From positions 275,079-339,078 of the forward strand of contig CANNBS010000002.1 in assembly GCA_947502925.1 (NCBI GenBank): a stretch of DNA of 64,000 bases. Reading direction: 5' to 3'. Position 1 is the stretch's first letter; each line of letters starts with the position of its first letter. The position numbers and the translations under genes are program-made. Positions 1 through 8,553 of the stretch are shown one piece after another. This DNA comes from an uncultured Marinicella sp. GTDB lineage: Bacteria; Pseudomonadota; Gammaproteobacteria; Xanthomonadales; Marinicellaceae. The notes under the pieces are model-generated. The model ran no database searches. It was given only the letters and a program-made list of their open reading frames with translations, and was not told the origin of the DNA.

Positions 1-1
1 A

Positions 2-838
2 TATGGACATGGCACACCCAATGACTGGATAGAACGCAATCTGTACACCCGCTTTCATTACCTTGGCATTGTGCTTCTGGCCGCCTGTAATGTAACATTA
101 TTCGGGATTATCGGCTTGGCCGTCTTCGCCATCCAGGTGGCCTGGATCCCCTTCTTTGCCGCCGGTGTCATTAATGGTTTGGGCCATTTCAGCGGTTATC
201 GTAATTACCGCACTGATGATAGTTCCAGAAATTTAACCCGCTTTGCCTTCTTTATTTATGGCGAAGAATTACACAATAACCACCACGCCTTCCCCGCTTC
301 TTGCAAATTTTCCCATAAAAAAGGTGAGCATGACATCGGCTGGTACACCATTCGGGTGTTTAACAAAGTGGGCTTGTGCGAGATTAATAAAACTGTTCCG
401 CAATTGTGTATTGATAATGACCAGCAAGACATTAATCCGGAAACCATTAAAGCCCTGGTGACCCATAAATTTAATGTTTTACAAAAATACATTAACGATG
501 TGATAAAACCGCAACTTCATCAGGAATATGCCGACACGTCTAAGACCATGCGCAGAAAACTTAAAAAGTACACCCGACTTTTATCGCTGGAAAAACGCTA
601 TTTAAAACGCAAAGGTCAACAATTGCATGCTCAATTTAATGACAGTGAAACTTTACAGATATTATTGTCATATAAGCACGAGTTGCAAACAATCTGGAAT
701 AACAGCGGCCAATCGGTTGAAGATAAAATTGAAGCCTTAAAACAATGGTGTCAAAAAGCCGAAGCCAGTGGCATTCAAATGCTTCAGGATTTTGCCCAAT
801 CCATTCGAAAATACAGGTTACAGCTGCAACCGGTTTAA
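2..838 (+). CDS. Acyl-CoA / fatty acid desaturase, 3' part (5' end outside window)
   Basis: The frame is open to the left edge, so the true start lies outside the window; the GTG at 71 is internal. The first visible residues (GHGTPNDWIERNLYTR) match the region after the second histidine box of membrane delta-9-type desaturases. A hydrophobic stretch follows, then EELHNNHH, the HxxHH-type third histidine box that helps bind the di-iron centre. The family introduces a cis double bond into acyl chains at the inner membrane. After the desaturase core there is a charged, helical C-terminal extension of roughly 130 residues (Lys/Gln/Glu-rich), longer than usual for the family and of unknown role. 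The gene is followed by a clear hairpin terminator and faces the nuclease gene on the other strand. The family call is firm; substrate and regiospecificity cannot be told. Confidence 0.85.
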   Translation, partial: YGHGTPNDWIERNLYTRFHYLGIVLLAACNVTLFGIIGLAVFAIQVAWIPFFAAGVINGLGHFSGYRNYRTDDSSRNLTRFAFFIYGEELHNNHHAFPASCKFSHKKGEHDIGWYTIRVFNKVGLCEINKTVPQLCIDNDQQDINPETIKALVTHKFNVLQKYINDVIKPQLHQEYADTSKTMRRKLKKYTRLLSLEKRYLKRKGQQLHAQFNDSETLQILLSYKHELQTIWNNSGQSVEDKIEALKQWCQKAEASGIQMLQDFAQSIRKYRLQLQPV

Positions 839-857
839 GCCAAACAGCAGCCTAATT

Positions 858-882
858 AAGCCGCTCTATAAGCGGCTTTTTT
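858..882 (+). terminator. Rho-independent terminator after desaturase
   Basis: The arms AAGCCGCT (858-865) and AGCGGCTT (871-878) pair perfectly across a 5-base loop and run into a T tract. It lies 20 bp after the desaturase stop and before the convergent nuclease gene. Confidence 0.85.
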
Positions 883-912
883 ATGGGTTTATTTTGAGGA
901 ATCTTGTGATTT

Positions 913-2718
913 TTAATTTTCGATCAATGACAACTGAAACCCGGCCAGCACCGGATCATGATCAGAGGATGAATAAGGATTAACCTGATAAAAATGTGCC
1001 GGCCGCTTAATGTCACCACCCAATGGTGATAATCGATAGCCAAAATCTCGAATTTCATCGGAATTTATATGCCATTGAGATACGCCGGTGGCGTTTTTGT
1101 ACGCTATTGGGTTGGCCATAATATAATCGAGGGAACCGACCTTGCCACGATAGGAAGTGGTCCAGTTCTCTACCCCCAGAAATTCCCTGGCCAAATTCAC
1201 ATAGCCGGCTTCTTCAAAAACCTTGATCGGATCTTCTTTTTGATAGGAATTAAAATCGCCAACAATTAACTGCATGTCAGCGCCCATGCCTGTTGGGTCT
1301 TGAGCCATCCAGTCAGTTATTTGCTTAGCCGCTCGGGCTCGTGTGGGGTTATAGCAGCCTTGCCCGTCTTTTTGGGCCATGTCACGACCTTCAGCATCAC
1401 GACAGCCTTTGGATTTTAAATGCAATGACGCCACTGTGACCAGCTCTCCACTGGTTAAATGTCTGAAGGTTTGTGCCAACACCGGACGATTTCTGTGATC
1501 TTCAAACTCAGCTAAGACATCCCGGCTGAGCACAGCATAATCACCCACCGGCTGCACCTTTAAAGGCTGGTAAATCAAACCGACTTTAATCACATCCTGA
1601 CCCAGCTGTCCGGCATCGACAAAGGCCCACTTATTCTTTTGAGCATTCTCATTTAACGCGTTAATGAGTTTAATAAGGGACTCGTCTGGGTTGTTTTGAA
1701 GTTCTTGTAAACCAACCACCGCGGTATCCATTCGGTTAATAACGGTCACTAACTTCTGAAGTTGTCGGGTTTTTTCCTGCTCATTTCTGGCGCCACGACA
1801 ACCCATGCCGATGATAGTGCCACAACGATCAGCGCCGTCATTGTAATCGGTAAACCAGTTTTCAACGTTAAAAGCCGCCACTGTGAAATCACCTTCTGGG
1901 CGTGTCGGTTTAGGTTCGCGAAAATTTAATTGAGGACTGATTTTTAGTGCCTGAGTGGGCTGTAATTTGTAGCGCCCAAAGACATAATTAAGCACGCCGA
2001 CAGCATCCACAGAATAGCCGGTGCGGATTGGATTATCGGCGGACACCGGTGTTTTTCCATTTTTGCCCACACTAAAAGGCATGGCATAGGCTTTTAAGCG
2101 ACCATCATCGATGACCAACTGGTCACGACTCTGAGACCTGCTTAAAGGCTCGACCGCTAAACCCGGATCAACCAGGGTGGTGGTTGAAAACAGCCGCTCT
2201 GAAGACACAGTGATTTCGCCAAATTTCAGGTACTGATAAACATCTGTGACAATGGCACCGTTGACTTCAACACGCATATTTTCAAGTGTTTCAAGATTTA
2301 AATCATCAAAAGGTAAATTAATCTTCTCTGCCTTGGGTAAGGCCTTGTTTTGTTCACATTTTTTGATTGATTGAATCGCACGTAATTGGGTTAAGTCGTG
2401 CATTTCTGATACCCGACCTGAAACCATGACCACATCACCGGGGTGAATGTCAGGCTGCCATCGACCGGTATAAACAAACAGACCTTCTGATGTCTTTGGA
2501 TTTTGATCAGGCTGCATAGACTGAATAAAAAAGCCATCCAATCCGCCGGCTTGCGTAAATACCCCTGAAACAACGGCTTTTACGCGAACCTGGCGGTCAA
2601 TAAGCGGACTTTCCTGACCGGACCCCTGTATCTCAGCAATCGCGCTAAAATCACCTTCACAATCAGCCGCATTCAGTGCATGAACAAAAAACAGCAAACA
2701 CAATATACCTAGTTTCAT
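913..2718 (-). CDS. ExeM/NucH-family extracellular endonuclease
   Basis: A 601-residue secreted nuclease. Residues 1-17 form a Sec signal peptide ending at about LNA. An OB-fold region (about 25-150) of the type found in YhcR/ExeM nucleases follows. The C-terminal half (about 280-598) is an endonuclease/exonuclease/phosphatase domain with AFNVENWF near 282, the metal-binding Glu in GLQELQ, SLHLKSKG, the GDFNSY motif near 487 and the closing SSDHDPV near 590. Enzymes of this kind degrade extracellular DNA for nutrient use or biofilm turnover. I see no C-terminal membrane or GlyGly-CTERM-type anchor, so the protein is probably released or kept in the periplasm. The gene is monocistronic, convergent with the desaturase and divergent from the small lipoprotein gene across 170 bp. 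Confidence 0.88.
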   Translation of the reverse strand: MKLGILCLLFFVHALNAADCEGDFSAIAEIQGSGQESPLIDRQVRVKAVVSGVFTQAGGLDGFFIQSMQPDQNPKTSEGLFVYTGRWQPDIHPGDVVMVSGRVSEMHDLTQLRAIQSIKKCEQNKALPKAEKINLPFDDLNLETLENMRVEVNGAIVTDVYQYLKFGEITVSSERLFSTTTLVDPGLAVEPLSRSQSRDQLVIDDGRLKAYAMPFSVGKNGKTPVSADNPIRTGYSVDAVGVLNYVFGRYKLQPTQALKISPQLNFREPKPTRPEGDFTVAAFNVENWFTDYNDGADRCGTIIGMGCRGARNEQEKTRQLQKLVTVINRMDTAVVGLQELQNNPDESLIKLINALNENAQKNKWAFVDAGQLGQDVIKVGLIYQPLKVQPVGDYAVLSRDVLAEFEDHRNRPVLAQTFRHLTSGELVTVASLHLKSKGCRDAEGRDMAQKDGQGCYNPTRARAAKQITDWMAQDPTGMGADMQLIVGDFNSYQKEDPIKVFEEAGYVNLAREFLGVENWTTSYRGKVGSLDYIMANPIAYKNATGVSQWHINSDEIRDFGYRLSPLGGDIKRPAHFYQVNPYSSSDHDPVLAGFQLSLIEN

Positions 2719-2888
2719 TGGATATTTATTAATAAAAAACAGTATTATCGCTTGTTTAAATTGTAAATTCCACGTTAAATCAGCGGTGATATACTTTTTC
2801 TCAGACTGTTTTTAAATAATTGACTATTGACTTTAAACACAATAACCCATAACTTATTGACTCAATAAATTTTCTAATCGGAGGAAAC

Positions 2889-3374
2889 ATGAAAAAATTA
2901 ACCACTTTATTATTATTGGCCTCATTAGGTTTGTTCTTGTCTGCTTGTAGCGACGATGACGGCGATCGAAATGATGCCATGGAAGAGGCTAAACAAGAAC
3001 TCAACCAAGCCGCTGAAGCCACCAAAGAAGCCGCTTCTGATGCCGGTGATGCCATTTCTGATGCCGCTAATGATGCCGCTGATAAAACTGAAGAGCTTTA
3101 TGAGGAAGGTAAAGAGGGTGCCAAAGACATGTACGAGGATGCCAAAGAAGGATCCAAAGACATGTATGAAGATGCTAAAGAAGGTGCCAAGGACATGTAC
3201 GAAGAAGGCAAAGAAAAAGCCAAAGACATGATGGATGACAGTAAAGATGCGACTGAAGACGCCGCCGATGAAGTTGAAGATGCGGCTGAAGACGCCGCCG
3301 ATGAGGTTGAAGATGCGGCTGAAGAAGCTGAGGAAGAAGTTGAAGAAGCCACTGATCCTGATCCAAACGCTTAA
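2889..3374 (+). CDS. Small acidic lipoprotein with 11-residue LEA-like repeats
   Basis: A 161-residue protein with a lipoprotein signal (LFLSAC; acylated Cys at about residue 20). The mature part has almost no hydrophobic core. It is made of Ala/Glu/Asp/Lys-rich 11-residue repeats of the type AKEGAKDMYED, followed by EDAADEVEDAA repeats. The 11-residue period, with Ala and charged residues at fixed places, resembles group-3 LEA proteins and other amphipathic-helix repeat proteins. A strong SD (GGAGG) lies 5 bases upstream of the ATG. The last third is extremely acidic. Plausible roles are an envelope stress or desiccation protectant, or a long helical spacer in the periplasm. No enzyme motif is visible. 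Because Lol-type lipoprotein export genes follow at once, it may be a Lol substrate, but so is any lipoprotein, so the link is weak. Function is not known. Confidence 0.8.
   Translation: MKKLTTLLLLASLGLFLSACSDDDGDRNDAMEEAKQELNQAAEATKEAASDAGDAISDAANDAADKTEELYEEGKEGAKDMYEDAKEGSKDMYEDAKEGAKDMYEEGKEKAKDMMDDSKDATEDAADEVEDAAEDAADEVEDAAEEAEEEVEEATDPDPNA
3117..3318 (+). repeat. 33-bp tandem repeats inside the lipoprotein gene
   Basis: Four imperfect 33-bp units run from 3117 to 3248 (starts 3117, 3150, 3183, 3216). A second, different 33-bp unit is present as two copies differing by one base (3253-3285 and 3286-3318). Both keep the reading frame and encode 11-residue protein repeats. The near identity of the second pair points to recent slippage or unequal crossing-over. 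Confidence 0.85.
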
Positions 3375-3395
3375 ATAATCAGGAATTTTAGATTT

Positions 3396-3424
3396 AAAAC
3401 CACCGATTTTTCGGTGGTTTTTTT
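3396..3424 (+). terminator. Rho-independent terminator after lipoprotein gene
   Basis: The arms AAAACCACCGA (3396-3406) and TCGGTGGTTTT (3411-3421) are perfectly complementary, with a TTTT loop and a following T run. This is one of the strongest terminators in the window and isolates the lipoprotein gene from lolC. Confidence 0.9.
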
Positions 3425-3493
3425 ATGGATAATGCGTATTGAGTTAATCATTAAAATCAGTCAAAATGTAACCTCCTCAAAGGAAAATCAATT

Positions 3494-4738
3494 ATGAATC
3501 TGCCTCTTCTTATTGGTTTAAGGTATACCCGAGCCAAAAGAAAGAACCATTTTATTTCTTTTATTTCTCTGATTTCAATGGGCGGTATTGCCATTGGCGT
3601 TATGACTGTTATTGTTGTCATCGGCGTAATGAATGGATTTAATAAGGAATTTCAGGACCGCATGCTCAGCACGGTATCTCACGCCACCATTTCTGCCTTT
3701 CAGGGCGAGCATCTTAATGATTGGCAACAAGCCATTAACCAGGTCAGCGAACACCCGGAAGTGGTTGGTGCAGCACCTTATATACGCACTGAAGGCATGC
3801 TTCAGGGCATGAATACGGAAGGCGCTTTAATCCAGGGGGTCTTACCAAGTGAAGAAATCAAGGTCACCGAATTTCAAAATAACATGCGCTACGGTCAATT
3901 AGATGACCTTAAAGCCGGTGAATTCAATATTATTATAGGTGTTGATTTAGCTGCCCATTTGGGGGTCGGTCCGGGCGATAAAGTGACCTTATATGTTCCC
4001 GAATTTCGAACCACGGCTGTGGGCATTACGCCACGATTGAAACGTTTCACTGTATCGGGGATTTTTGAAGTGGGTATGTATGAATATGACTATAAAATGG
4101 CCTTAATTCACCTTAACGATGCCGCCACACTATTGCGCATTCCCAAAGGCGATGCGGAAGGTGTCCGAATTAAAGTCACTGATCTCATGCAAGCACCTCA
4201 GATCGTCCGTGAGCTCGGCCCCCGCTTAGCCGGTTTTTACCGAATCAGAGATTGGACGCAACAGCACGTCAATTATTTTAAAGCCACTAAAACAGAACGC
4301 ACTGTGATGTTTATCATTCTTTCAATGATTGTGGCGGTGGCGGCTTTTAACATCTTATCCACCCTCGTCATGCTGGTGACCGATAAGCAGTCAGATGTGG
4401 CTATTTTGCGCACATTAGGGCTCTCAGGCGGTCAGGTCATGGGTGTATTTATGGTGACCGGTACATTAATCGGCTTTATTGGCACTGTGCTTGGGACTAT
4501 CGCCGGATTATTATTCGCCATCAACATTAACACCATCATTAAAACGCTGGAAAGTTGGTTTAACACCGATTTTTTGGCGAAAGACGTATACTATATCAGC
4601 GAAATTTATGCCGATTTACACACCGCAGATGTGCTCACCATTATCGGCATTGCTTTTAGTCTGTCCATATTAGCCACCTTGTATCCGGCCTGGCGAGCCT
4701 CACGTGTACAACCGGCGGAGGCTTTGCGTTATGAATAA
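3494..4738 (+). CDS. lolC: Lipoprotein-releasing ABC transporter permease (LolC/LolE type)
   Basis: A 414-residue inner-membrane permease. One membrane helix lies near residues 25-50, then a large periplasmic MacB-PCD-type domain (about 50-260), then three helices (about 270-400), and the protein ends in [17 protein letters not shown], the typical LolC/E C-terminus. With LolD it extracts outer-membrane lipoproteins from the inner membrane and passes them to LolA. Its stop overlaps the lolD start by 8 bp, so the two are probably translationally coupled. Only one permease gene is present here. It could be LolC with lolE elsewhere, or a LolF-type subunit that works as a homodimer. The lolC-lolD-comEC order is common in Gammaproteobacteria. 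Confidence 0.9.
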   Translation: MNLPLLIGLRYTRAKRKNHFISFISLISMGGIAIGVMTVIVVIGVMNGFNKEFQDRMLSTVSHATISAFQGEHLNDWQQAINQVSEHPEVVGAAPYIRTEGMLQGMNTEGALIQGVLPSEEIKVTEFQNNMRYGQLDDLKAGEFNIIIGVDLAAHLGVGPGDKVTLYVPEFRTTAVGITPRLKRFTVSGIFEVGMYEYDYKMALIHLNDAATLLRIPKGDAEGVRIKVTDLMQAPQIVRELGPRLAGFYRIRDWTQQHVNYFKATKTERTVMFIILSMIVAVAAFNILSTLVMLVTDKQSDVAILRTLGLSGGQVMGVFMVTGTLIGFIGTVLGTIAGLLFAININTIIKTLESWFNTDFLAKDVYYISEIYADLHTADVLTIIGIAFSLSILATLYPAWRASRVQPAEALRYE

Positions 4739-5423
4739 TCCGGACACGGTCATCAGCTGTCAAAATCTCAGTAAATATTTCATAGATGCCAACAAAAAAA
4801 TAACGGTATTTGAACACCTGAACTTTGCTATTCAGGCCGGTGAAACCATCGCCATTATGGGCGCTTCCGGTTCCGGTAAGAGTACTTTATTACACTTATT
4901 GGGCGGCCTTGACGTTCCAAATACCGGCGAAGTATCTGTCTGTGGCCAAAATATGGCACAATTAAGCAATAAAAAACGCGGTCTTGTTCGTAATAAGCAT
5001 CTGGGTTTTGTGTATCAATTTCATCATTTACTGCCTGAGTTTTCGGCCCTGGAAAATGTCATGATGCCATTACTCATTGCGCGTGAAAATAAACCTGAAG
5101 CACGCCAAAAAGCCTCAGATATATTAAATCAAGTGGGTTTGGGTGAACGACTCAGTCATCGGCCCGGACAATTATCCGGCGGCGAGCGACAACGGGCAGC
5201 CATTGCCCGGGCTTTGGTCACCAATCCGGATTGTATATTGGCCGATGAGCCCACCGGCAATTTAGATGAAGACACGGCCATGGCGGTGATGAAATTGTTT
5301 ATTGAATTAAACCAACAACATCAAACGGCTTTAATCGTGGTAACACACGACCGACAAGTGGCCCAATTAATGCAAACCACTTATCACCTCAAACACGGAG
5401 TTCTGCAACCATTGTCAAAATAA
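4731..5423 (+). CDS. lolD: Lipoprotein-releasing ABC transporter ATP-binding protein LolD
   Basis: A 230-residue ATPase with Walker [10 protein letters not shown] (about 44-52), signature LSGGERQR, Walker [12 protein letters not shown] and the H-loop VVTHD. This ordering and the DEPTGNLD form are typical of the LolD/MacB/FtsE group. The open frame extends back to a GTG at 4704. The ATG at 4731 is preferred because it has a GGAGG-like SD inside the end of lolC and gives the normal family length. It powers lipoprotein release by the permease encoded just upstream. Downstream comEC begins about 14 bp after the stop. Confidence 0.93.
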   Translation: MNNPDTVISCQNLSKYFIDANKKITVFEHLNFAIQAGETIAIMGASGSGKSTLLHLLGGLDVPNTGEVSVCGQNMAQLSNKKRGLVRNKHLGFVYQFHHLLPEFSALENVMMPLLIARENKPEARQKASDILNQVGLGERLSHRPGQLSGGERQRAAIARALVTNPDCILADEPTGNLDEDTAMAVMKLFIELNQQHQTALIVVTHDRQVAQLMQTTYHLKHGVLQPLSK

Positions 5424-5437
5424 ACATTGATCAGGCA

Positions 5438-7717
5438 TTGACCCCCGGTTTTGCACTGGCGTTTTTAGTCGGTTGTTTACAACTTCTGTGGTTGCCAGAT
5501 ATTGCGCGTGGTGGTCTGCTCTTTTGCCTGAGTGTTGTCGTTTGTTTTGGTCTCAGCCTGTTTCATCAAAACTTCAAACCCCTGAGTATTGCTTATTTAC
5601 TGGGCTTACTTTTAGTACTCATCGCTGTCAACACGCAAAAGCAACAACAACTTACAGACCTTGAACACCGCATACTCACCGCGGTCATTGTTGACTTGCC
5701 GGTAAAAACACCACAGAAAACAACTTTTACCGTTGAAACTAACAATCATGAAAAATTTCTGGTCAGTCATTACAGTGCTTTCCTGAACACGCAAAAGAAA
5801 ACATCCATTCCTGACTACCAACCGGGCAATCAATACCGTTTTGAATTGCGCTTAAAGCCACCTCATGGCACCGCTAACGGTGTTGGTTTTGATCGTGAAC
5901 GCTGGCTTTTCCGACATGGCATCGATGGCATCGGCACCATTCAGCAGGCCCAACAAGTCAATACATTAAATCTTGATTTAATCACTTCACTTAGATTAAA
6001 ACTCAATGGCTGGCGTTATCACTTATCAAATGTTTTGGACCGGCATTTTCCCGATCAACGGAGTAACGCGCTATTACACGCTTTATCCATTGGTGATAAA
6101 AGCCGATTTGAGTCACAAGACCATCAATTATTCCAAGCAACAGGCACCGCTCACTTAATTGCCATATCCGGATTACATATCGGCATGGTGGCAGCCATTG
6201 GCGCAGGCTTTGGCTGGTTTATTTTTTGGCTCTTTCCACAACAGCGATTACCACGCCCGCTTCTTCAGATTATATGCGGATTGTCATTGGCGACGATGTA
6301 CGCAGGTTTAGCCGGATTTTCTGTTTCAACCCAACGGGCGCTGATTATGCTGGCCGTCTATGGCTGGTTTAAATGGCGGCGTCGCAGTGCTTACGCCTGG
6401 GATGTGTGGTCCATCAGTTTATTGCTGGTGCTTGTTATTGATCCGCTGAATGTACTGGATTCCGGTTTTTGGTTGTCTTTCTGGGCTGTTGCGGTATTGA
6501 TTTTTGCTTTTCAGGGCCGAACTTCTCATCATGCAAAATGGCTTGATTTCATTAAAATACAATGGCTTTTGCTCATTGGCATGATGCCATTAAGCCTGTT
6601 ACATTTTGGCAGTTTAAAAATATGGGCGCCGCTGGTTAACCTAATCGTCATTCCTGTGATGACTTTTATGTTTATACCTGCGTTACTGATTATGATGCTG
6701 GTGTCGAGCTTAACCGGTTATATCCCTGAAATTTTGGTCCGTGCCATCAATCTAATCAGTAATCTTTTCTGGTCATTTCTGGATCAATTCTCACAACTGG
6801 ATACAGACGCTTTATCCTGGTCAATACAGGGCTTTTGGCCCTTTACATTATTAACCCTGGCTGCCGTTATTTTGTTACTTCCCCAAGCCATACCACAACG
6901 ACATTGGGGCTTACTGCTCATCCCAATTGCCCTGTGGCCGAACACAACACAGCTAAAACTCGGACAGTTTAAAGCTGAAATACTGGACGTTGGACAAGGC
7001 ACTTCAGTGCTGATCAGCACCCAAAACCACCATCTACTCTATGACGTCGGCGCCCGCTTTCCAAGTGGTTTTAATTTTGCCGATGCGGTGATTATACCGC
7101 TGCTTAACCTGAACAGAATAAATACCATTGACACCCTTATTCTGTCTCATAAGGACAATGATCATGCCGGTGCTTTTCCTGATCTGGCAGAGGACATAGA
7201 TATCGGCCAGATTCTAAGTACCGATGGCCGGTTTAAGGACTGTGTAGCCGGTCAAAACTGGGTCTGGGATGATGTCAGATTTGAAATTATCAGCCCCTAT
7301 AACATTGAGCCATATTTAAAAAACAACAGTTCCTGTGTCATAAAAATCAGCGCGTCACACACGTCGCTATTATTAACCGGTGACATAGAACAAGCTGTTG
7401 AATACCGATTAACACAACATCATCCCACAAAAATACAATCTGATATTCTGCTTATTCCGCACCATGGTAGCAACACATCATCAACACCTGAATTCATCGC
7501 CACAGTCAATCCACATATAGCCATTAATTCATCCGGCGCCTATAATCAGTTTAACCACCCCACAGAACAAGTCAAAGCCGTTTATGAAAGTCTAAACATC
7601 CCCATCATCGACACCCAAACCAGCGGCCGCATAACACTTATAACACCCAAAAATAAACACGACTCATTTAAAACGGTTCAATTCCGCCGACAAAACCCAA
7701 GAATTTGGCGTAGATAA
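5438..7717 (+). CDS. comEC: ComEC/Rec2 DNA uptake channel protein
   Basis: A 759-residue membrane protein. The N-terminal part has membrane helices and an OB-like soluble stretch. The central Competence domain (about 205-480) carries ATGTAHLIAISGLHIG, the family hallmark. The C-terminal metallo-beta-lactamase-like domain (about 505-745) has LDVGQGTS, LSHKDNDHAG, LLTGDIE and IPHHGSN. ComEC moves single-stranded DNA across the inner membrane during natural transformation. The start is TTG at 5438, because no ATG or GTG lies in frame between the lolD stop and this codon. The SD is poor, so expression may be low or depend on lolD translation. The length is normal and no frame damage is seen. Confidence 0.92.
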   Translation: MTPGFALAFLVGCLQLLWLPDIARGGLLFCLSVVVCFGLSLFHQNFKPLSIAYLLGLLLVLIAVNTQKQQQLTDLEHRILTAVIVDLPVKTPQKTTFTVETNNHEKFLVSHYSAFLNTQKKTSIPDYQPGNQYRFELRLKPPHGTANGVGFDRERWLFRHGIDGIGTIQQAQQVNTLNLDLITSLRLKLNGWRYHLSNVLDRHFPDQRSNALLHALSIGDKSRFESQDHQLFQATGTAHLIAISGLHIGMVAAIGAGFGWFIFWLFPQQRLPRPLLQIICGLSLATMYAGLAGFSVSTQRALIMLAVYGWFKWRRRSAYAWDVWSISLLLVLVIDPLNVLDSGFWLSFWAVAVLIFAFQGRTSHHAKWLDFIKIQWLLLIGMMPLSLLHFGSLKIWAPLVNLIVIPVMTFMFIPALLIMMLVSSLTGYIPEILVRAINLISNLFWSFLDQFSQLDTDALSWSIQGFWPFTLLTLAAVILLLPQAIPQRHWGLLLIPIALWPNTTQLKLGQFKAEILDVGQGTSVLISTQNHHLLYDVGARFPSGFNFADAVIIPLLNLNRINTIDTLILSHKDNDHAGAFPDLAEDIDIGQILSTDGRFKDCVAGQNWVWDDVRFEIISPYNIEPYLKNNSSCVIKISASHTSLLLTGDIEQAVEYRLTQHHPTKIQSDILLIPHHGSNTSSTPEFIATVNPHIAINSSGAYNQFNHPTEQVKAVYESLNIPIIDTQTSGRITLITPKNKHDSFKTVQFRRQNPRIWRR

Positions 7718-8157
7718 TACGGCGCCATTGACATAAACCAGTTCACATACAGTTATAGCATTAACGACCATTCCTAAATATTTCCAGGCCATCATCGGCG
7801 AAGCCGTCTTCGATCAGACCGGCTGTAACAGACAAAACACTTGCCCGGTAATATGACTGCTGAAAGTCATCTATCCATATCTCTGACCATTTTTTCATTA
7901 TGGAAAATAAATGCATGCTGAAACTATTGCTCAGACACCGGACGAACATTCATAATAAACGATGATTATAATTTGTACCCAGGTTACATTTGTTCTCATA
8001 GCTGTAGATAATTTTATACTGTACGCAACCACCCTATTCATCTGCTTTTACTCAATATATCAACAATGCAAAGTATATAATCGATAAGACCAGTATCATG
8101 ATTCTCGCGATCAAACTATCTTCAACTGAATAATCTGCAACATTCTCAGCCCATAAC
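7718..8157. other. Long intergenic gap between comEC and the ars operon
   Basis: No gene of normal quality is visible in this stretch. It is AT-rich and lacks a clear terminator for comEC. It holds a weak minus-strand reading frame (7761-7949), listed separately as a possible remnant, and then leads into the ars promoter. I saw no tRNA fold or transposon end. Confidence 0.6.
7761..7949 (-). pseudogene. Possible decayed 3' end of a secreted-protein gene
   Basis: A 62-codon frame whose last part reads GLIEDGFADDGLEIFRNGR. The segment LIEDGFADD resembles the C-terminal tail LIFDDGFDD of the secreted protein at 47641-49908, and EIFRNG resembles the IFKNGF tail of the protein at 61106. Nothing upstream in the frame is recognisable and no SD is evident. 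It may be an eroded gene end or chance. Confidence is low. Confidence 0.2.
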
Positions 8158-8186
8158 TTGACATCTCGCAATTAGTCATAAATAAT
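8158..8186 (+). promoter_or_regulatory. Predicted sigma70 promoter of the ars operon
   Basis: A perfect -35 box TTGACA (8158-8163) is separated by 17 bp from AATAAT (8181-8186), a 5/6 match to the -10 consensus. It points at arsR, whose ATG is at 8218. This is the best promoter match I found in the window. Confidence 0.75.
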
Positions 8187-8210
8187 GCATATTCGCATAT
8201 GCGCATATCC
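8187..8210 (+). promoter_or_regulatory. Candidate ArsR operator: three tandem GCATATNN units
   Basis: Immediately after the -10 box come three 8-bp units, GCATATTC, GCATATGC and GCATATCC (8187-8194, 8195-8202, 8203-8210). The centre contains the palindrome ATATGCGCATAT. This is where an ArsR dimer would block transcription at or just after the start site, as in autoregulated ars operons. The site is inferred from position and symmetry. Confidence 0.55.
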
Positions 8211-8217
8211 ATATTAA

Positions 8218-8553
8218 ATGCAATTAATTGATTTATTTAAAGTGCTTTCGAATCCGGTGAGACTGCGATCTCTTAATTTACTGGCCTACAGATATCCCGA
8301 CAGTCTCTGTGTCTGTGACTTTATGGAACTACTGGATTGTTCTCAAACCATGATATCCAGGCATTTTAAGCAATTCAGAGATTTAGGCCTGGTCACCGCC
8401 GAACAAAAAGACCAGTGGGTACATTACAGATTAAATAAAGACATGCCCGAAAATAGATGGACATTGTTGCAATCTTGTTTACAACAAGCATCGCAAGAAG
8501 AACCATTCTGTCATGATATCGCCCAATTAAAAAAATTAAAAGATTGTTGTTAA
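8218..8553 (+). CDS. arsR: ArsR-family arsenite-responsive repressor
   Basis: A 111-residue winged-helix repressor. LCVCDFMELL (about 30-39) matches the metal-binding ELCVCDL motif at the start of the recognition region, with Cys31 and Cys33 and a third Cys at 41 that could complete a three-sulphur As(III) site. The helix-turn-helix SQTMISRHFKQFRDLGLV follows. The C-terminus ends in two more cysteines (Lys-Asp-Cys-Cys). In this family, arsenite binding releases the repressor from its own promoter. The gene is first in the ars operon, directly behind a strong promoter with a repeated operator-like sequence, and its stop abuts the arsC start with no gap. Confidence 0.92.
   Translation: MQLIDLFKVLSNPVRLRSLNLLAYRYPDSLCVCDFMELLDCSQTMISRHFKQFRDLGLVTAEQKDQWVHYRLNKDMPENRWTLLQSCLQQASQEEPFCHDIAQLKKLKDCC

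Noticed and set aside
2820-2862. Three TTGACT hexamers upstream of the lipoprotein gene as promoters
   Set aside because: None has a good -10 at 16-18 bp, so I could not assign the promoter with confidence.
3117-3318. CRISPR-like tandem repeats
   Set aside because: Units abut without spacers, keep frame with the gene and encode 11-residue protein repeats.
3098-3352. Minus-strand Ser/Ala-rich frame opposite the repeat lipoprotein
   Set aside because: It is the antisense image of the GCT/GAA/GAT-rich repeats; no SD, and the sense protein has a clear lipobox and SD.
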